DNA of 64,000 nucleotides from Diploscapter coronatus (Eukaryota; Nematoda; Chromadorea; Rhabditida; Rhabditidae): contig OZ038423.1 of the NCBI GenBank assembly GCA_964036155.1, positions 43,849,249 through 43,913,248 on the forward strand, read 5' to 3'. Within the stretch, counting starts at the first letter, position 1. Each line of letters opens with the position of its first letter. Made by a program: the position numbers and the translations under genes. Below are positions 51,877 through 63,823 of this stretch, piece by piece. The notes beneath the pieces are model-generated. The model saw only the letters and a program-made list of their open reading frames with translations. It was not told the DNA's origin and made no database searches.

Positions 51877-54004
51877 ATGCTAGCAAATTTCGAATTGAAA
51901 GTTTTGATGAATATCTTTGAAATGGCCCAAAATGAAGACCTGGAGCAGTTGGCCTTCACGAATAGGAAATTTTGGCATTTGATCAAATTGACCCACTCTT
52001 CGGCAGTAGCTCCAAAGCAGCTAGCAATCCATAAGATGTCGATTCAGCCGTCGAGGTACAATAAGGTAAATTTGAGGATTTCTTTTTATGTAATGAATAT
52101 CCGAACTTTTGAATAAAATGAAATGATAATTTGAAAAAATGCTTTTCTAGTTGGACAACATCTGAATATTTTCAAGGCATTTATCGTTGAAAATTGTTTT
52201 GATTTCAGAAAGAATACGACTTGACAATTGTATGCACAGGCCAAAGCAGTCATGAGTTCAAAGTTCGAGGATGCTTTCGACACTCTATCTATGGAAGACA
52301 GCACGACGCCACTGACATTCGGGTCTTCAATATCTTTCGGAACTATATCAGATACTGTAAGTAATGATTATCCCTATACATCTCAAAGGGAACCCCAAAT
52401 AATCAACATAATGAATTAATCGAGAAACATTTGCAATTTCAATTTTCAATTTCACTAATCATGATGAAGTCTTCATTTCCCTAATGCCTACAATAATTAG
52501 GCATAAATGCTGCAAACGAGAATATTGACGAGGTTCTATCCTGGGACGTCTATTGCTTCACCGAATCTAGGAAGATCCCGAATATGCCCGTCAAAGGGAC
52601 ACCTCCGATTCGACTTCGGTGGCTATTCTCCAAGACGATCGTCGAAAATCTCTGTATTGTAAGATGATACAGATTATTATTTTTAAATCCAAATAATTTC
52701 AGAACAGCTGCAATCGAGCTCAATTCTGGCAGATTCTGATGTGTCTCGACAATCCAGGGTTGGCTGCATATCGGAAGAGGATAGTCTGCAAGGATTTACT
52801 CCTCCCACCCGAAGACAAAGAGTTCTTCATGAGAATGCTCTTTCTCAGACAAGGCAAGTTTAGAAAATAAAAGTCGAATTTGATAGGAAGATGTCTACAT
52901 TCTTTATCTGTTTCAAAGTGTTGTTTAGTGGTGTATGAAATTGAAAATGAAATATTGCCTGGCATTTTTTCAGGAGTGGAATTCATCGAAATGAGAACCC
53001 CGACGTTCTTTGAAGAAATGATGGTTATGCCGCAATTCTTTGACACGGTAATATTTTACATTTTTCTCTAAAATCAGAAAATTTCTCGTAGATGTTCAAA
53101 TTGTACGACATGAATGCGGAACAACTTCATCAACTGCCGTATTCTAAGGTGAAGAATATCACAGCCGAGGATGGCAAAATGTCGCTGAGGAAGTTCATGA
53201 TGGTCAGTTGAATTATTCATAATTTTTGTATAATCTCGAAAATTTCGAATTCCAAATGTACCCAAAAAATAAAGAAGGTCAATTATTCAATCTTATAATG
53301 AACAAGATTTTGGGTTTTTATCTGCTAGTGCATCATCATAGAATTTTTTTGTGTTATCTTTTGAAACTATTGTGAAGATTGAAAAGTAGTTCAAGTTTCC
53401 TGTTTTTTTATGAATGACGAAACTGGAATTTCAGAACTTTATGTTCAACAAGCACGTTTCTGGTCGAAATTGGGCATTCGAAAACATGCTCAACGTTGAC
53501 GGGGTCGAAGGCTGGACAACTGTGGAACAGTTTCTGAAAACCGACAAGAACATTGAATGGAGTTGCGAGGAATCAACTGGCAAAAGCAAAAAGTAAAGAA
53601 TTACGAAAACCTTAGGATCCAAAAAAGGAAAAGTGCTGCGTAATCAAGTCGTTTTCTTGAAAATAATGGAAGTTAATCTTTGTGATGCACTTTCTCTGCT
53701 ACAATAAGTTACGAGATCAAGCTCTCCACTGTTCAAATATTTTCTGCAATTTTCATTTCAATTCACATTTAGGTTTTCATACCGATCCGTGGTGATTCGG
53801 AAATTATTCGATTACATCATCGAAGTGGTTCACCGATTTGATCTCAAAACTTTTGATTTATTCATTAGCCGGGATGTTCCGAACATAAACATTATTGTTA
53901 CGGAACCAACTGAAGAACCAACGGAGAGAAAAAGTGCAGTTGAGATAAATTCTCTGGAAGATGGAGAAAGAAGGGTCAGTTTTGCGGAAGAAATTTGCAA
54001 TTAG
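51877..54004 (+). CDS. F-box-like nematode protein, 406 aa
   Basis: Eight exons: 51877-52065, 52209-52356, 52501-52658, 52703-52853, 52974-53047, 53092-53202, 53435-53592 and 53773-54004. The first exon encodes an F-box-like stretch (NFELKVLMNIFEMAQNEDLE, followed by a Leu/Phe-rich helix and FWHLIK). Such a stretch would link a Skp1-type ubiquitin ligase to a target. The middle and C-terminal parts (for example MRTPTFFEEMMVMPQFFD) match no family I recognise, so substrate recognition is unknown. The fourth intron begins GCAAGT rather than GT; a GC-AG intron is needed to keep the frame. The tail is acidic (EPTEEPTER). An AATAAA lies at 54224-54229. The F-box call is tentative; the gene model is firmer. 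Confidence 0.7.
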
Positions 54005-54223
54005 GTTTGAAAATACCATATTAGTTGTTTATACAATTGCATTGTTAGCAGATTACACGAAATATTTCCGTTGTTCATTTAAAAATTATTTGAATTGGAT
54101 AGATTGTTACATTTTATTTCGGCCAATTTTGATCTTTCAAGAAGATAACTGGATGAAATGAAATATTCCGAATACGAAAAGTTTGTTTTTCTTCATTTGC
54201 ATCATAAGTTGTTGATTTTGTTG

Positions 54224-54229
54224 AATAAA
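54224..54229 (+). terminator. poly(A) signal of the F-box-like gene
   Basis: AATAAA about 220 nt downstream of the stop at 54004. Confidence 0.55.
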
Positions 54230-54349
54230 TGTTTGCACCAATATATATTATCTGTTATTGCAAAGAAGGTTGACATTAGCTACTCTGTGTAAGTCTGTAG
54301 AATGGCTTGGAAAAGATACAGCTCGACAAGCTGAGTAAGAATATGCAAA

Positions 54350-54607
54350 AAAAATTCTTTGTAAAAACTGTCAAATTTGGATTTTTCCATACAGAATAAC
54401 GGAAGTAGAACTTTCCGGAATAATCGGATGCGGATCTTCCGGAACGTGTGGAACAAGTGGTCGGATCGGGTTTTAACTGTCAGATTCATAATCAGCGTAG
54501 TCGAAAACCCCCAGGGATGAAAAATCACCTTGAAATTTGAAGGTTGAATTCTTGGGTACCACTCCCTCTAAAAAAAAACTCTATTTTTATGAATAACGTT
54601 TCATATG
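54350..54607 (+). repeat. third, diverged copy of the inverted-repeat element
   Basis: The stretch with CAGAATAACGG, GGAACAAGTGGTCGGATCGG, GTCGAAAACCCCCAGG and TTGGGTACCA matches the outer end of the right arm at about 59440-59670 in the same orientation, with many substitutions. The match fades to the left of about 54380. Confidence 0.75.
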
Positions 54608-55030
54608 TATGATCGATAAAATAGTAAAAAGTTAGACAAATATTCTTCATAATCGTTAACGAATTCTATGAACTTTCCTAATTAGGAGAAAAGCATCTGT
54701 TCTTTCATAAACGTTTACCATATTTGACATTTGATTGTGAATTGTAAAATGACATTTCGATTTGCAGAACTTGGTATTTTATTATATATCACAAAACACA
54801 TATCAATATCACGAATGGGTAAAAGATTAAAATAAACGATCTACAATTCAATAATTCTATCTAAAACCCGATGATCAAAAATTCATAAACTTATTTCTCA
54901 ATCTGGAAACCTCGTGAAATAAAATGTAATAGAGAAGAGAACAACTCGTTACTTGACCCATTCAAATCTCATACTGTTTAGCATGTTCGATGTAACAAGA
55001 TTTCCACTTATTATGCTTGATAGCTATAAG
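54608..55030. other. intergenic region
   Basis: AT-rich DNA between the repeat copy and the end of the second receptor gene. Nothing else is visible. Confidence 0.5.
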
Positions 55031-55033
55031 ACT

Positions 55034-57376
55034 TTATTTTCGTCGACTTTCTCGAATATGTACCACGCTAACAATGTTTATCTTATTATTATAAATAGGA
55101 ACTTTCTTGAAACGTTTCCAATATTGTTTAATTATTCCGTTAATTTGAGGCTTCATTGAATAGAGCATCATCAATGCAGATAAAGGATTGTGAAGACTCA
55201 TCATAATTTCAAAAAGATATGGAATAACTGTAGTTTGATGGATTTTAGGAATTATGAAGAAATACTTACCGTTATATTTAGAAAAGTCGAAAGAGTCTTG
55301 AGGCACAGCACATAGAGATATTAGTATACCTGGTACTGCTACAGTAATTCCAATAACGAGCATCTAAAATAGCATTTATTTGAAAATAGAAATTTCCTGT
55401 AAAATATAAAAATTAGAAGTTAGACCGAAATGTGGATTTTAAAAAAATCTCATTGAAAAATAATTTAAATTTATGATTAGTTCTAGGGCTGGAAGGGAAT
55501 ATTTCAGTTCAGCTCTAATTAGTGCAGTTAATTAGTAAAGAATTTTGTTTGTTATTAGCTAAAGATCACCTACCTGCCGCATTATTGAATTTATAGCGCC
55601 TTTATACAAGTTCATTGTTTTAGTCGAAAACTTTCCTATTGAAAATTGTTTACGAAGCGAATGCTGAGTATGAAATGCCAAAATGGTAAAACACACGACT
55701 CCAAAATTGCCGTATATCAGTGTCAAAATGTTGTATAATTTGCATTGCCATCGTCCGCATTTGAGTAAAATGATATTTTTATATATGTCGGCTTCGAAAC
55801 ACCGGAACTTTGAATTATTCTTAATAAAAATAATGCGTCGTTGTATTAATGATTGTGCATTTGCTTTGGGGATAACCCTGCATCAGCGTTACAAGTCTCA
55901 TGATACAAATTAGAGAGTAAAAATCGAGAGAGCGCAGAATTCTATCCGTCTGTGATGTCTCGATTCCCTGTATTCTCCCGCTTTTGATACGAAATTTGCA
56001 AAATTGATGCAGAGTTGTTCCCAAACCAAATGAACGATATCGAAATGACTTGCCTCATTTACGTATTGAATGACATCGGCTTCTGGATTTGGAGAGAAAT
56101 AGCTTAATATCGTGATTATAACGGTCCCTACACATGCAATTGCGATAAATTTAGTATAATGTTTTTGAGATATCCAATACATCTGTGGAAATCGATGTAT
56201 ATTAACTACATCTCAGAAATAATTTGAATTTGTTACGAATTTACATTCAACTATTTCGAAAGACAATTATGATTATCTTGTATATTCATTAATCTGATTT
56301 ATATTTGATTGTATATCTTAAAAAAGTAAGAGTATATTTAGAGATGCCAAGTGGTTTTTCAGAATTGATAATATTGAGAATAATCCGAAGGTGCTGATAG
56401 AGGAGATCAGTAAGATCTCAACGTATTTTAGATCTCCGAAAACGATCCACCGGGAACTGTTTTGACCTTTTGACATTTCTAAATATATTCAGAGCTTTTG
56501 AGAGCGTTTGATTTATTACTATTAATATTTAAATTTAATGATTATTAGTTATTCGCATTCTTGATCGACTTTATATCGATCGATGATACGCAAAAACTGA
56601 GCACCAGTTTGCCACGCGATAAATTGGGTGGGCCTATTCTCGTCTCAAAGAGCGAATTCTACTTTCTTCCCCAACAAAGAGAAAGAGCTAAAAAGAAGAC
56701 GATCATCCCACTTCCAGCGCATCACAGTACTAGGCCGACTTTCAGTCAGACTGAAAATATATATGTGGGGGTACCACGCACGAACATTCTGATTTAGGTC
56801 TGCCGCGTCATGTCCAATGTTCAGTCTTTACGCCCCGTCGATAAATTATAATGATCACTTACAAGTCCATGGCAATTTTGGGCACAAATTTGCTTATGTT
56901 TATAATTTAGTGCAAGAACGATAGTAAAGCAAGATAGGACATGTGTCAGAAGTAATAAACTCTGTAAATAAATCCTTAAGTCGCCTTATTAATTAGAAAA
57001 CTGAATGATATATTACAAAAATCAAGCTTGGAGAGAAAACTGGAATAAACGAGGTAAACATAACTGCTGCATGCAGTGGAAATATTCTCGCATCAATTAT
57101 GACATTGAATAGAATATCACAACACAGTCCAGTTATCTAAAATAAATTTGTTGAAATATTATCGAATTTACTAATTATTGGGAACAAAAGGCGATAATGA
57201 CTTACCTGTATTGACAATAGATATTTCTTAAATCCTCGCATAATCTTTGGAAAATGAGTTAATAATAAGTAGATCGAAATTAGTGAAAGTGGAATTGAAA
57301 ATGCCGACACGATTTTTTTGAATTGGAATATGTTATGATAATTTAAAACATAGAATACAGTCTCTTCGTCGCACAT
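55034..57376 (-). CDS. second serpentine 7TM chemoreceptor, SRI-like
   Basis: Seven exons: 57206-57376, 57017-57136, 56864-56962 (left edge firm, right edge within 1 nt), 56054-56182, 55574-55807, 55270-55363 and 55034-55227, giving about 346 aa. The TM1-TM2 loop reads HFPKIMRGFKKYLLSIQ, like the paralogue at 48348-50432. TM7 reads YLFEIMMSLHNPLSALMMLY. Two exons have the same length as in the paralogue (129 and 94 nt) and fall at the same places. The intron after NE (56053 down to 55808) starts GCAAGT, a GC-AG intron. The stop codon TAA lies inside an AATAAA. The chemosensory role is known for the family; ligand and cell type cannot be inferred. Confidence 0.75.
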
Positions 57377-57620
57377 AATAAGATCTCCTTAAAAATTGGG
57401 AATTATGCGAAAAATGTTGAGTCCGAGGGAAATTCGATATTCTTCGCTAAGCTTTACGACAATTGAAACTCGAATTAGTAATGATTAAAATGCATTTAGG
57501 GATATCGACACATGTTTCTTATATAAATTACACCTGGTTTCTTGAAATTGAACATCTTTTTACATTCGAACATTTGACTTATGAAATATGTACTCAGCTA
57601 TTAATTGCATTTAAGAAACG
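57377..57620. other. intergenic region
   Basis: Short AT-rich stretch between the receptor start and the large inverted repeat. It likely holds the receptor promoter. Confidence 0.45.
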
Positions 57621-57625
57621 AATTC

Positions 57626-59667
57626 TATATGACACGTTCTTCGTAAAAATCGAGTTTTCTATAAAGGGGGGTGGTACCCAAGAAGTTGACCCTCAATATT
57701 CGAGCTGATTTTTTGTTCCTGGGGGTTTTCGACCACGCTGATTACGAATCTGATGGTTAAAACCCGATCCGACCACTTGTTCCGCATGTTCTGGAAGGTC
57801 CGCATACGGTAGTTCCGAAAAATTCTATTTTCGTTATTCTGCATGGGAAAAATTCAAATTCGGTATCAAAATGCTCGTAGAGACCAACTGAACACGATTC
57901 TGAAGTGATCTCGTCGAAATGACACCGAGTAAGGAAGTTGTGATGAACATAGTGAAACATATGGAAAATATCATATCGATTTTTCGCTTCTTTTAATTTT
58001 TTATTTTTTAAAAGTGCCGGATTCCGTGAGTTATTTATACTGGGAAGTAGCCCAGGTCTTCTAGTTTCTGGAACACTTGACCGTTTTCCTATAGACTGCC
58101 CGCTAGAGAAGAAATGCCACTTCTTCGAAGAGTTGTCATGGCTCATTTTTGCCTTGTTTGATTTGAAAAATTCATAACTTCCATAATTCTAAACCAAATT
58201 CGATAATTCTTTTTTTATTCGATAGAATTTAATCCATAGATTATTAAGCAATAAAATAAGAATTTTTTCGAATATTGATTTCTGCAGAAATGCACACTTT
58301 TCGTGTCTTGATTGCGTATTTTTCAACCTGTCCTGGGTTTACGCGTAAATGGCGTTGGAAAAATTCGTCCTTCCAGTATGTTGTGTAGATGGACATGGTG
58401 AACAACTTTGTTCCAGAACTGATCTTGAATTCGTTATTGTATAAGCTCCAGAATTTTTCGAAGTTCAACGATCAATTATTGCAAAGTGCCTTTAGGGCAG
58501 TAAATTTCAAAAATTCATATCTCTCTGTGTGTGCACATTCTAGAATAAGTTCTGGATACAATTTGTTCAATTTGAAGAGCTCTACAAGATTTTATTTAAA
58601 ATTCCAACTTTAACTCACATTACCCTTGTAAACACAGTACGGGTATATAGGGTAACTTAGGCTAATTTCTCCCGCCAAAATTAATTTCTAAAAATTTTCT
58701 TTATATTTTTACTTTATTCTCCTACTCAAGATCTACAAAATAAAAAAAGAATCATTCAACTTGGTTCAGAAATAAGGAAGCTATGAATTTTTGAAATTTA
58801 TTGTCCAAACGGCACTTTGCAATAATTGGTCATCGAACTTTAAAAAAATCTGTAGTCGATACGATAATGAACTCGAGGTCAGTCCTGGAATGAAAGTTGT
58901 TCACCATGTCCATCTACACAACATACTGGAAGGACGAATTTTTCCAACGCCATTTACGCGTAAACCCAGGACAGGTTGAAAAATACGCAATCAAGACACG
59001 AAAAGTGTGCATTTCTGCAGAAATCAATATTCGAAAAAATTCTTATTTTATTGCTTAATAATCTATGGATTAAATTCTATCGAATAAAAAAAGAATTATC
59101 GAATTTGGTTTAGAATTATGGAAGTTATGAATTTTTCAAATCAAACAAGGCAAAAATGAGCCATGACAACTCTTCGAAGAAGTGGCATTTCTTCTCTAGC
59201 GGGCAGTCTATAGGAAAACGGTCAAGTGTTCCAGAAACTAGAAGACCTGGGCTACTTCCCAGTATAAATAACTCACGGAATCCGGCACTTTTAAAAAATA
59301 AAAAATTAAAAGAAGCGAAAAATCGATATGATATTTTCCATATGTTTCACTATGTTCATCACAACTTCCTTACTCGGTGTCATTTCGACGAGATCACTTC
59401 AGAATCGTGTTCAGTTGGTCTCTACGAGCATTTTGATACCGAATTTGAATTTTTCCCATGCAGAATAACGAAAATAGAATTTTTCGGAACTACCGTATGC
59501 GGACCTTCCAGAACATGCGGAACAAGTGGTCGGATCGGGTTTTAACCATCAGATTCGTAATCAGCGTGGTCGAAAACCCCCAGGAACAAAAAATCAGCTC
59601 GAATATTGAGGGTCAACTTCTTGGGTACCACCCCATACTCGATTCTTACGAAGAACGTGTCATATAG
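57626..59667. mobile_element. large inverted repeat (fold-back-like element)
   Basis: Two copies face each other around a centre near 58651. From 57668 to about 58408 and from about 58894 to 59634 the arms read as identical reverse complements (about 740 bp). Inside that, about 120 bp per arm is only moderately similar, and the innermost roughly 240 bp is unique. Outside, similarity continues with small gaps to about 57626 and 59667 (TATATGACACGTTCTTCGTAA). Each arm contains the same 129-codon open frame (57757-58146 minus and 59156-59545 plus; begins MSHDNSSKKWHFF). The inner parts show related but broken frames. No transposase is recognised. It could be a fold-back element, a segmental inverted duplication or, less likely, an assembly product. 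Confidence 0.8.
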
Positions 59668-60450
59668 CAAATGCCTTTCATATTAACGTCAAGATTTATT
59701 CTGCAGTTTTTTTTTTAAATCCTAAGAAAAATGATTACACACATCGATTCAAAATAATATTATAAGCAGCGTCAATTGATACACAGAAGACACTCCTTGA
59801 CGTCTTATATAACTTCATCTAACCATAATTTTTGGGGTAATTTTCTAGAAAGTTTTCTTAAGATTTGGATTTAATGACATTAAAAAGTAGGTTCAAGGAG
59901 TGGGTAATTGCTACTTCATCACAAAAACGAATAAAATGTAGCAATTTGTTGAAACCGAGAACAACTGGAAACTGCAGAAATTTGGGTAATGAGTTTGGTG
60001 ACATATGCCAATCTATGCGAGTCAATCCCCTTTTCTTTCGCTCTCATAAATTTCATACTATTTCGTCGATTCTTTAATTGCTCAGATAATTAGTCCTAAG
60101 TCATTTTTGTTGAAAAAGTTACATGAATCGACTCCGAATTTTATACTCTTTCAAATGAGCCTACTCTCGTCCCGAAGTTTCACGGGACCCTAAAAAGCCT
60201 CTCTTGTTGGAGCATACACGAGCTGAATTCAACTTATTTGATAGTGATTATTAGGATTTCAGATAAATTGGAAGAAACGAATGGAATAGAAACAATTTTA
60301 GAGGCTATGGAGTACCGATTGCAAAGATATTTTGAGGAATTACAAATTCTTTCAAACTAAAAGTGATGATTAGATGAAATGAAACCATCATATTTAGCAT
60401 TACGGTGCATAACTTCACAATAATGATTCGATAACAATTTTTCAATCCTA
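59668..60450. other. intergenic region
   Basis: AT-rich DNA between the inverted repeat and the 3' end of the helicase gene. No gene is supported. The helicase poly(A) signal (AATAAA, minus strand) is at 60454-60459. Confidence 0.5.
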
Positions 60451-60453
60451 TGA

Positions 60454-60459
60454 TTTATT
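60454..60459 (-). terminator. poly(A) signal of the helicase gene
   Basis: AATAAA on the minus strand, about 56 nt after the stop codon at 60515-60517. Confidence 0.6.
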
Positions 60460-60514
60460 TTGATACCGAATAAAGGACCAAATGACATGCACATTATGAT
60501 TCTAGTAATAAAAT

Positions 60515-63500
60515 TCAGATTAATTTTTCAATATACTTGGCCAGACTTTCCTGATGTCGCGCTGACCCTTGATGCTGTCTGATCGTCTCGACGCTTCCCA
60601 GGACACGTTGACATGCCTAAAAATTTGAAAATGACTGCATTGAGTTGAAATTAAACTTAAAATATAAAATGCAACAACTTGTACCAAAACAAAACACAAT
60701 TCATATATAAATCATGCCAATTTTAGTGGCATTACTATATGTTTAAATAGTATGAATGAATTTGTATCTTCTAAAATATAGAAGACATTGAATTTTTACC
60801 TTCTAAAAATGTTAAATAAAAACTTGAAATAATGAACAATTAGCTTACGGCACATCTGAACAGTTTTGTTTCATCGCTGATTATTTGAATCAGCGGGTCC
60901 ACGGCATCTTCTGGCGCATCCACACATTCAATTTCTTCGCCCTGAATTCATAAAATTTAATTTTAAATTTCATATTTAAATTGATTGATTTACCTGATCC
61001 TCGGGTCGTATTCCTCGTTTCCTTGCGGGCGAAGGGATCAGAACGTGTTCCAGGGGAAGAAACTGAGTCCCTAAGCGCTTGTAGATGGCTTTTCTTCGAT
61101 GATATTGCTCGTAGGCTTTCCAATAGTCTAAATCGGAAGTCAGTGTCTGAAAAAATTCCTTTGATTCATTTGCAATAATCGTTATTTATTAGTTTTTATA
61201 TTTTAAAACTTTTCTTATCCTAGAAAATGCAGAGCACTATTCATACAATTTTTAAATGAAATTTTGAAGGCTTACTCTAAACTTTGAAAAGGTACCATGA
61301 TTTACGTCTTAATGAAGTATCTTTGGTTTTTGAATCTTAAGATGTGAGACTAGAAAGTTCAAAATAGTATTCTTTTTTTCTATCGATTGTAGAAAATGAT
61401 ATGAATGTCTTAAATTTTTTAAAGAAAAAACAATAAACTTACATTGGTGTCCCCCAGGATGATCATCATGTTCCTTGACCGCGTCAACCCAACGTTGAGA
61501 CGATTCCAGTCGCTAAGGAATCCGATTTGCCTGCTCGGATTGCTCCTCACCAACGAAAGCAAGACAACTTTCGCTTCTCCCCCCTGAAATAATCAAAACT
61601 AGTATTCCTATATAAGAGTTAATTATTTGTTTGAATTTTATTTAAAAAAAAAAAACAAAAAGAATGGACTCCCTACATTTTTAAGTCTCATTATAATTTT
61701 AAAAAAAAATATTCGACTTTTCAGAAGGTTATTGGTCTTGCAGAACAATGTTTTCTTAAAATTTGTCTCACTTCACGATCTCTTGGCTCCACTTAGTCTA
61801 GCCCAAGCATATACGATCTCTTGTGCACTTGCGGCATAATTATATTTTATTTTATTTCCGTTGAAAATTTATGTTTTATAAATAAGAGCTCACTTGGTAC
61901 CCATCTACTGACGACACTGTTATGGCCCTCATAGCCTCCCGGACTCGCTTGTCCTTCTCCCTCTCATACTTCTTTTGAAGTCGATAGAGAATGAAGCTGC
62001 GCTGCAAGTCGTAGGGCGATAGAATTGCAATGTCTGCGCCGTCAATCCCATTGCTGAATTCAAATAAATTGTATATTCAAATTCAATTTTAATAAAAAAT
62101 GATCCAAATTACTCGAATTCTGCAGTTGCACTATAACTAGGTACGATATAATTTTAGACGAAACAAGTGATTCCATACCTTAGCATTAGGCTGATCATCC
62201 GAAGTGCCATTTCAGCCTCGCCCTCATTCTTCAGTCCAGTTCCTTGACGCGACTCGTGTTCGTCGGAATGGATCCAAACATTTTGCGAGCTGAAGCCGGA
62301 CTGAGCAAGGAAATTTTTGACGAGCATGTGACGGTCAGCTGAAAAAATATTGATAGAATTATGACGATTCTAGTGTAAAGTAAGGTTTTTCGAGATTTCA
62401 CCTCCGAAGATGTTTAATTCAAGTAAACATTTGAATCTTGTAGATCTCCAAACAAATTTGATCATTATAACTTCGAACCGGGCAATCTTGATTGTGTACG
62501 ATCCGAAAGACAGGACTTTTATCTGGACTACACGAACCATTTTCTTTGACAGCAGGGCTGTTCGGAATTCCGACATCTGCATCCTTTCTAACCTTATCTT
62601 CACACACTCATTCGTTATTTCTCCCTTTTCGACTCGTCTTTTCGAAATTCCGAAGCTAGAGAACAGGGGAAGAGGTCTCGGGGAAAATAGAGAGAGAGAG
62701 CCCAGCGCGAGTCTATTTAAAAAAAGAAAAAGGCTCGGAATTTCAAACCTCCCTTTCAAGAAGGATAGGGTCGTATACAGTCCAAATAAAAAGTCGTTTT
62801 TTCGAGTTGTGCACAATCCAGGTTGCCCTTCGAACCTTTTAAAGTTATAAATCTGATAGGTTTCAAAACAACAACATAGCACCTTTCAAAGTACAAGAAA
62901 ATTCCCAAAATAACTAAAAAAACCTATCGAATTTTACATATCAAAGGATATTTTTCTTTATTTTTGTTTTGGCATACCTTCATCAACCACTGTCTGGAGA
63001 CGTCCTTGATAGAACAGGTGATTTGGGGTCTGGCAAATCACCACAGGCATCCGATACTGCGATTTCAGCCAAGTTCGTGGAACGTCCCTCTGTTGTAGAC
63101 AATGCAGAAGGAAGGACGTCGTAAACCCTCGTCTGGCTGCCTGAAAAATATCAGAATCTTCCAAATATGTTATTAAAAAACACGATGTTAGTGACGTAGA
63201 AAGAGGTCATTAGGTCCAACACGGGGAAAAATGGGCAGAACTTATTCTCCTCACCTTTCTCCTTTTCGAAAAGGAAAGGGAAGAGTACTCGATTTTTCGA
63301 AACGGGAAAGAACAAGAATAATAAGCTCCGGCTACTTTTCCCTGGCAGAGTTTCAATAACCGTTTATTTTCCGCGTCACTAATAAATACAGGATCTTTCA
63401 AATATATATTCCTAGTTTGCTTTTTGGATAAAAAGCTTAAAATCTATTTGAATGTGCGTTTCATTTAATACTATCACGCTAAAGTTGAGAAGATATTTTT

Positions 63501-63823
63501 AAATTAGATTTCTCTTCGGAAATTAGAAGATGCCAATAAATATTCATCAAAGTTGTTTGAGGTGATTTTTTTAATTGTTAATCTAATATAATTCCCACCT
63601 GCCGGCTTAGTACGACAGGCTTCAACTGATTAGTGTCGCCGCAAATCACGATTTTCGGCGGATTGTGGTATGCTAGCGGCTGGCGAGTTTCTGCGACTGT
63701 TGAAAATCCAGTTTCATCCATGATGACGAACGAGGGGTGGAAGTCCGAGAGCAGCTCAACTGTGGATGTTGAATTGGTGACGACGATGACCTTGTGCTCA
63801 CGAACAATGTCGCTTTCGTGCTT
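60515..63823 (-). CDS. UPF1/NAM7-type superfamily 1 helicase with C2H2 finger, C-terminal part
   Basis: Eight exons in continuous phase: 63599-63823, 62978-63140, 62179-62338, 61894-62053, 61443-61583, 60994-61146, 60849-60941 and 60515-60616 (398 codons plus stop). Helicase motifs in order are II (VIMDETGFS), III (ICGDTNQLKP), the UPF1-type QYRMP and FYQGRL block, V (VSSVDGYQGGE, then LLSLVRSN) and VI (NVGLTRSR). These motors use ATP to unwind RNA or DNA; close relatives include UPF1, SMUBP2, Senataxin and ZNFX1. The C-terminus carries FRCAACQRVLGS...HQGSARH, a C2H2 finger of the type that binds double-stranded RNA or RNA-protein complexes. Walker A and any N-terminal domain lie past the right edge. 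Motif II reads DETG where DEA is usual in this group. No subfamily can be fixed. Confidence 0.88.
62461..62850. repeat. fold-back repeat inside a helicase intron
   Basis: Positions 62461-62531 and 62774-62850 are imperfect reverse complements. For example TTGTGTACGATCCGAAAGAC pairs with GTTTTTTCGAGTTGTGCACAA. The arms are separated by about 240 nt. Both arms sit inside the intron 62339-62977, which explains the long antiparallel open frames there. Confidence 0.6.
63251..63285. repeat. short palindrome in a helicase intron
   Basis: CCTTTTCGAAAAGG is a perfect 14-bp palindrome at 63261-63274, extended by the matching flanks CCTTTCT and AAAGGG. It lies in the intron 63141-63598. Confidence 0.55.

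Noticed and set aside
57757..59545. 129-codon frames in the inverted repeat as real genes
   Set aside because: The identical frames are explained by the identical DNA of the arms. The inner, diverged parts carry stops and frame shifts and no family is recognised, so I describe them only as part of the repeat.
62370..62882. 170-codon minus-strand and 146-codon plus-strand open frames
   Set aside because: Both lie within a helicase intron and are by-products of the inverted repeat there. Flanking helicase exons join in phase across them.
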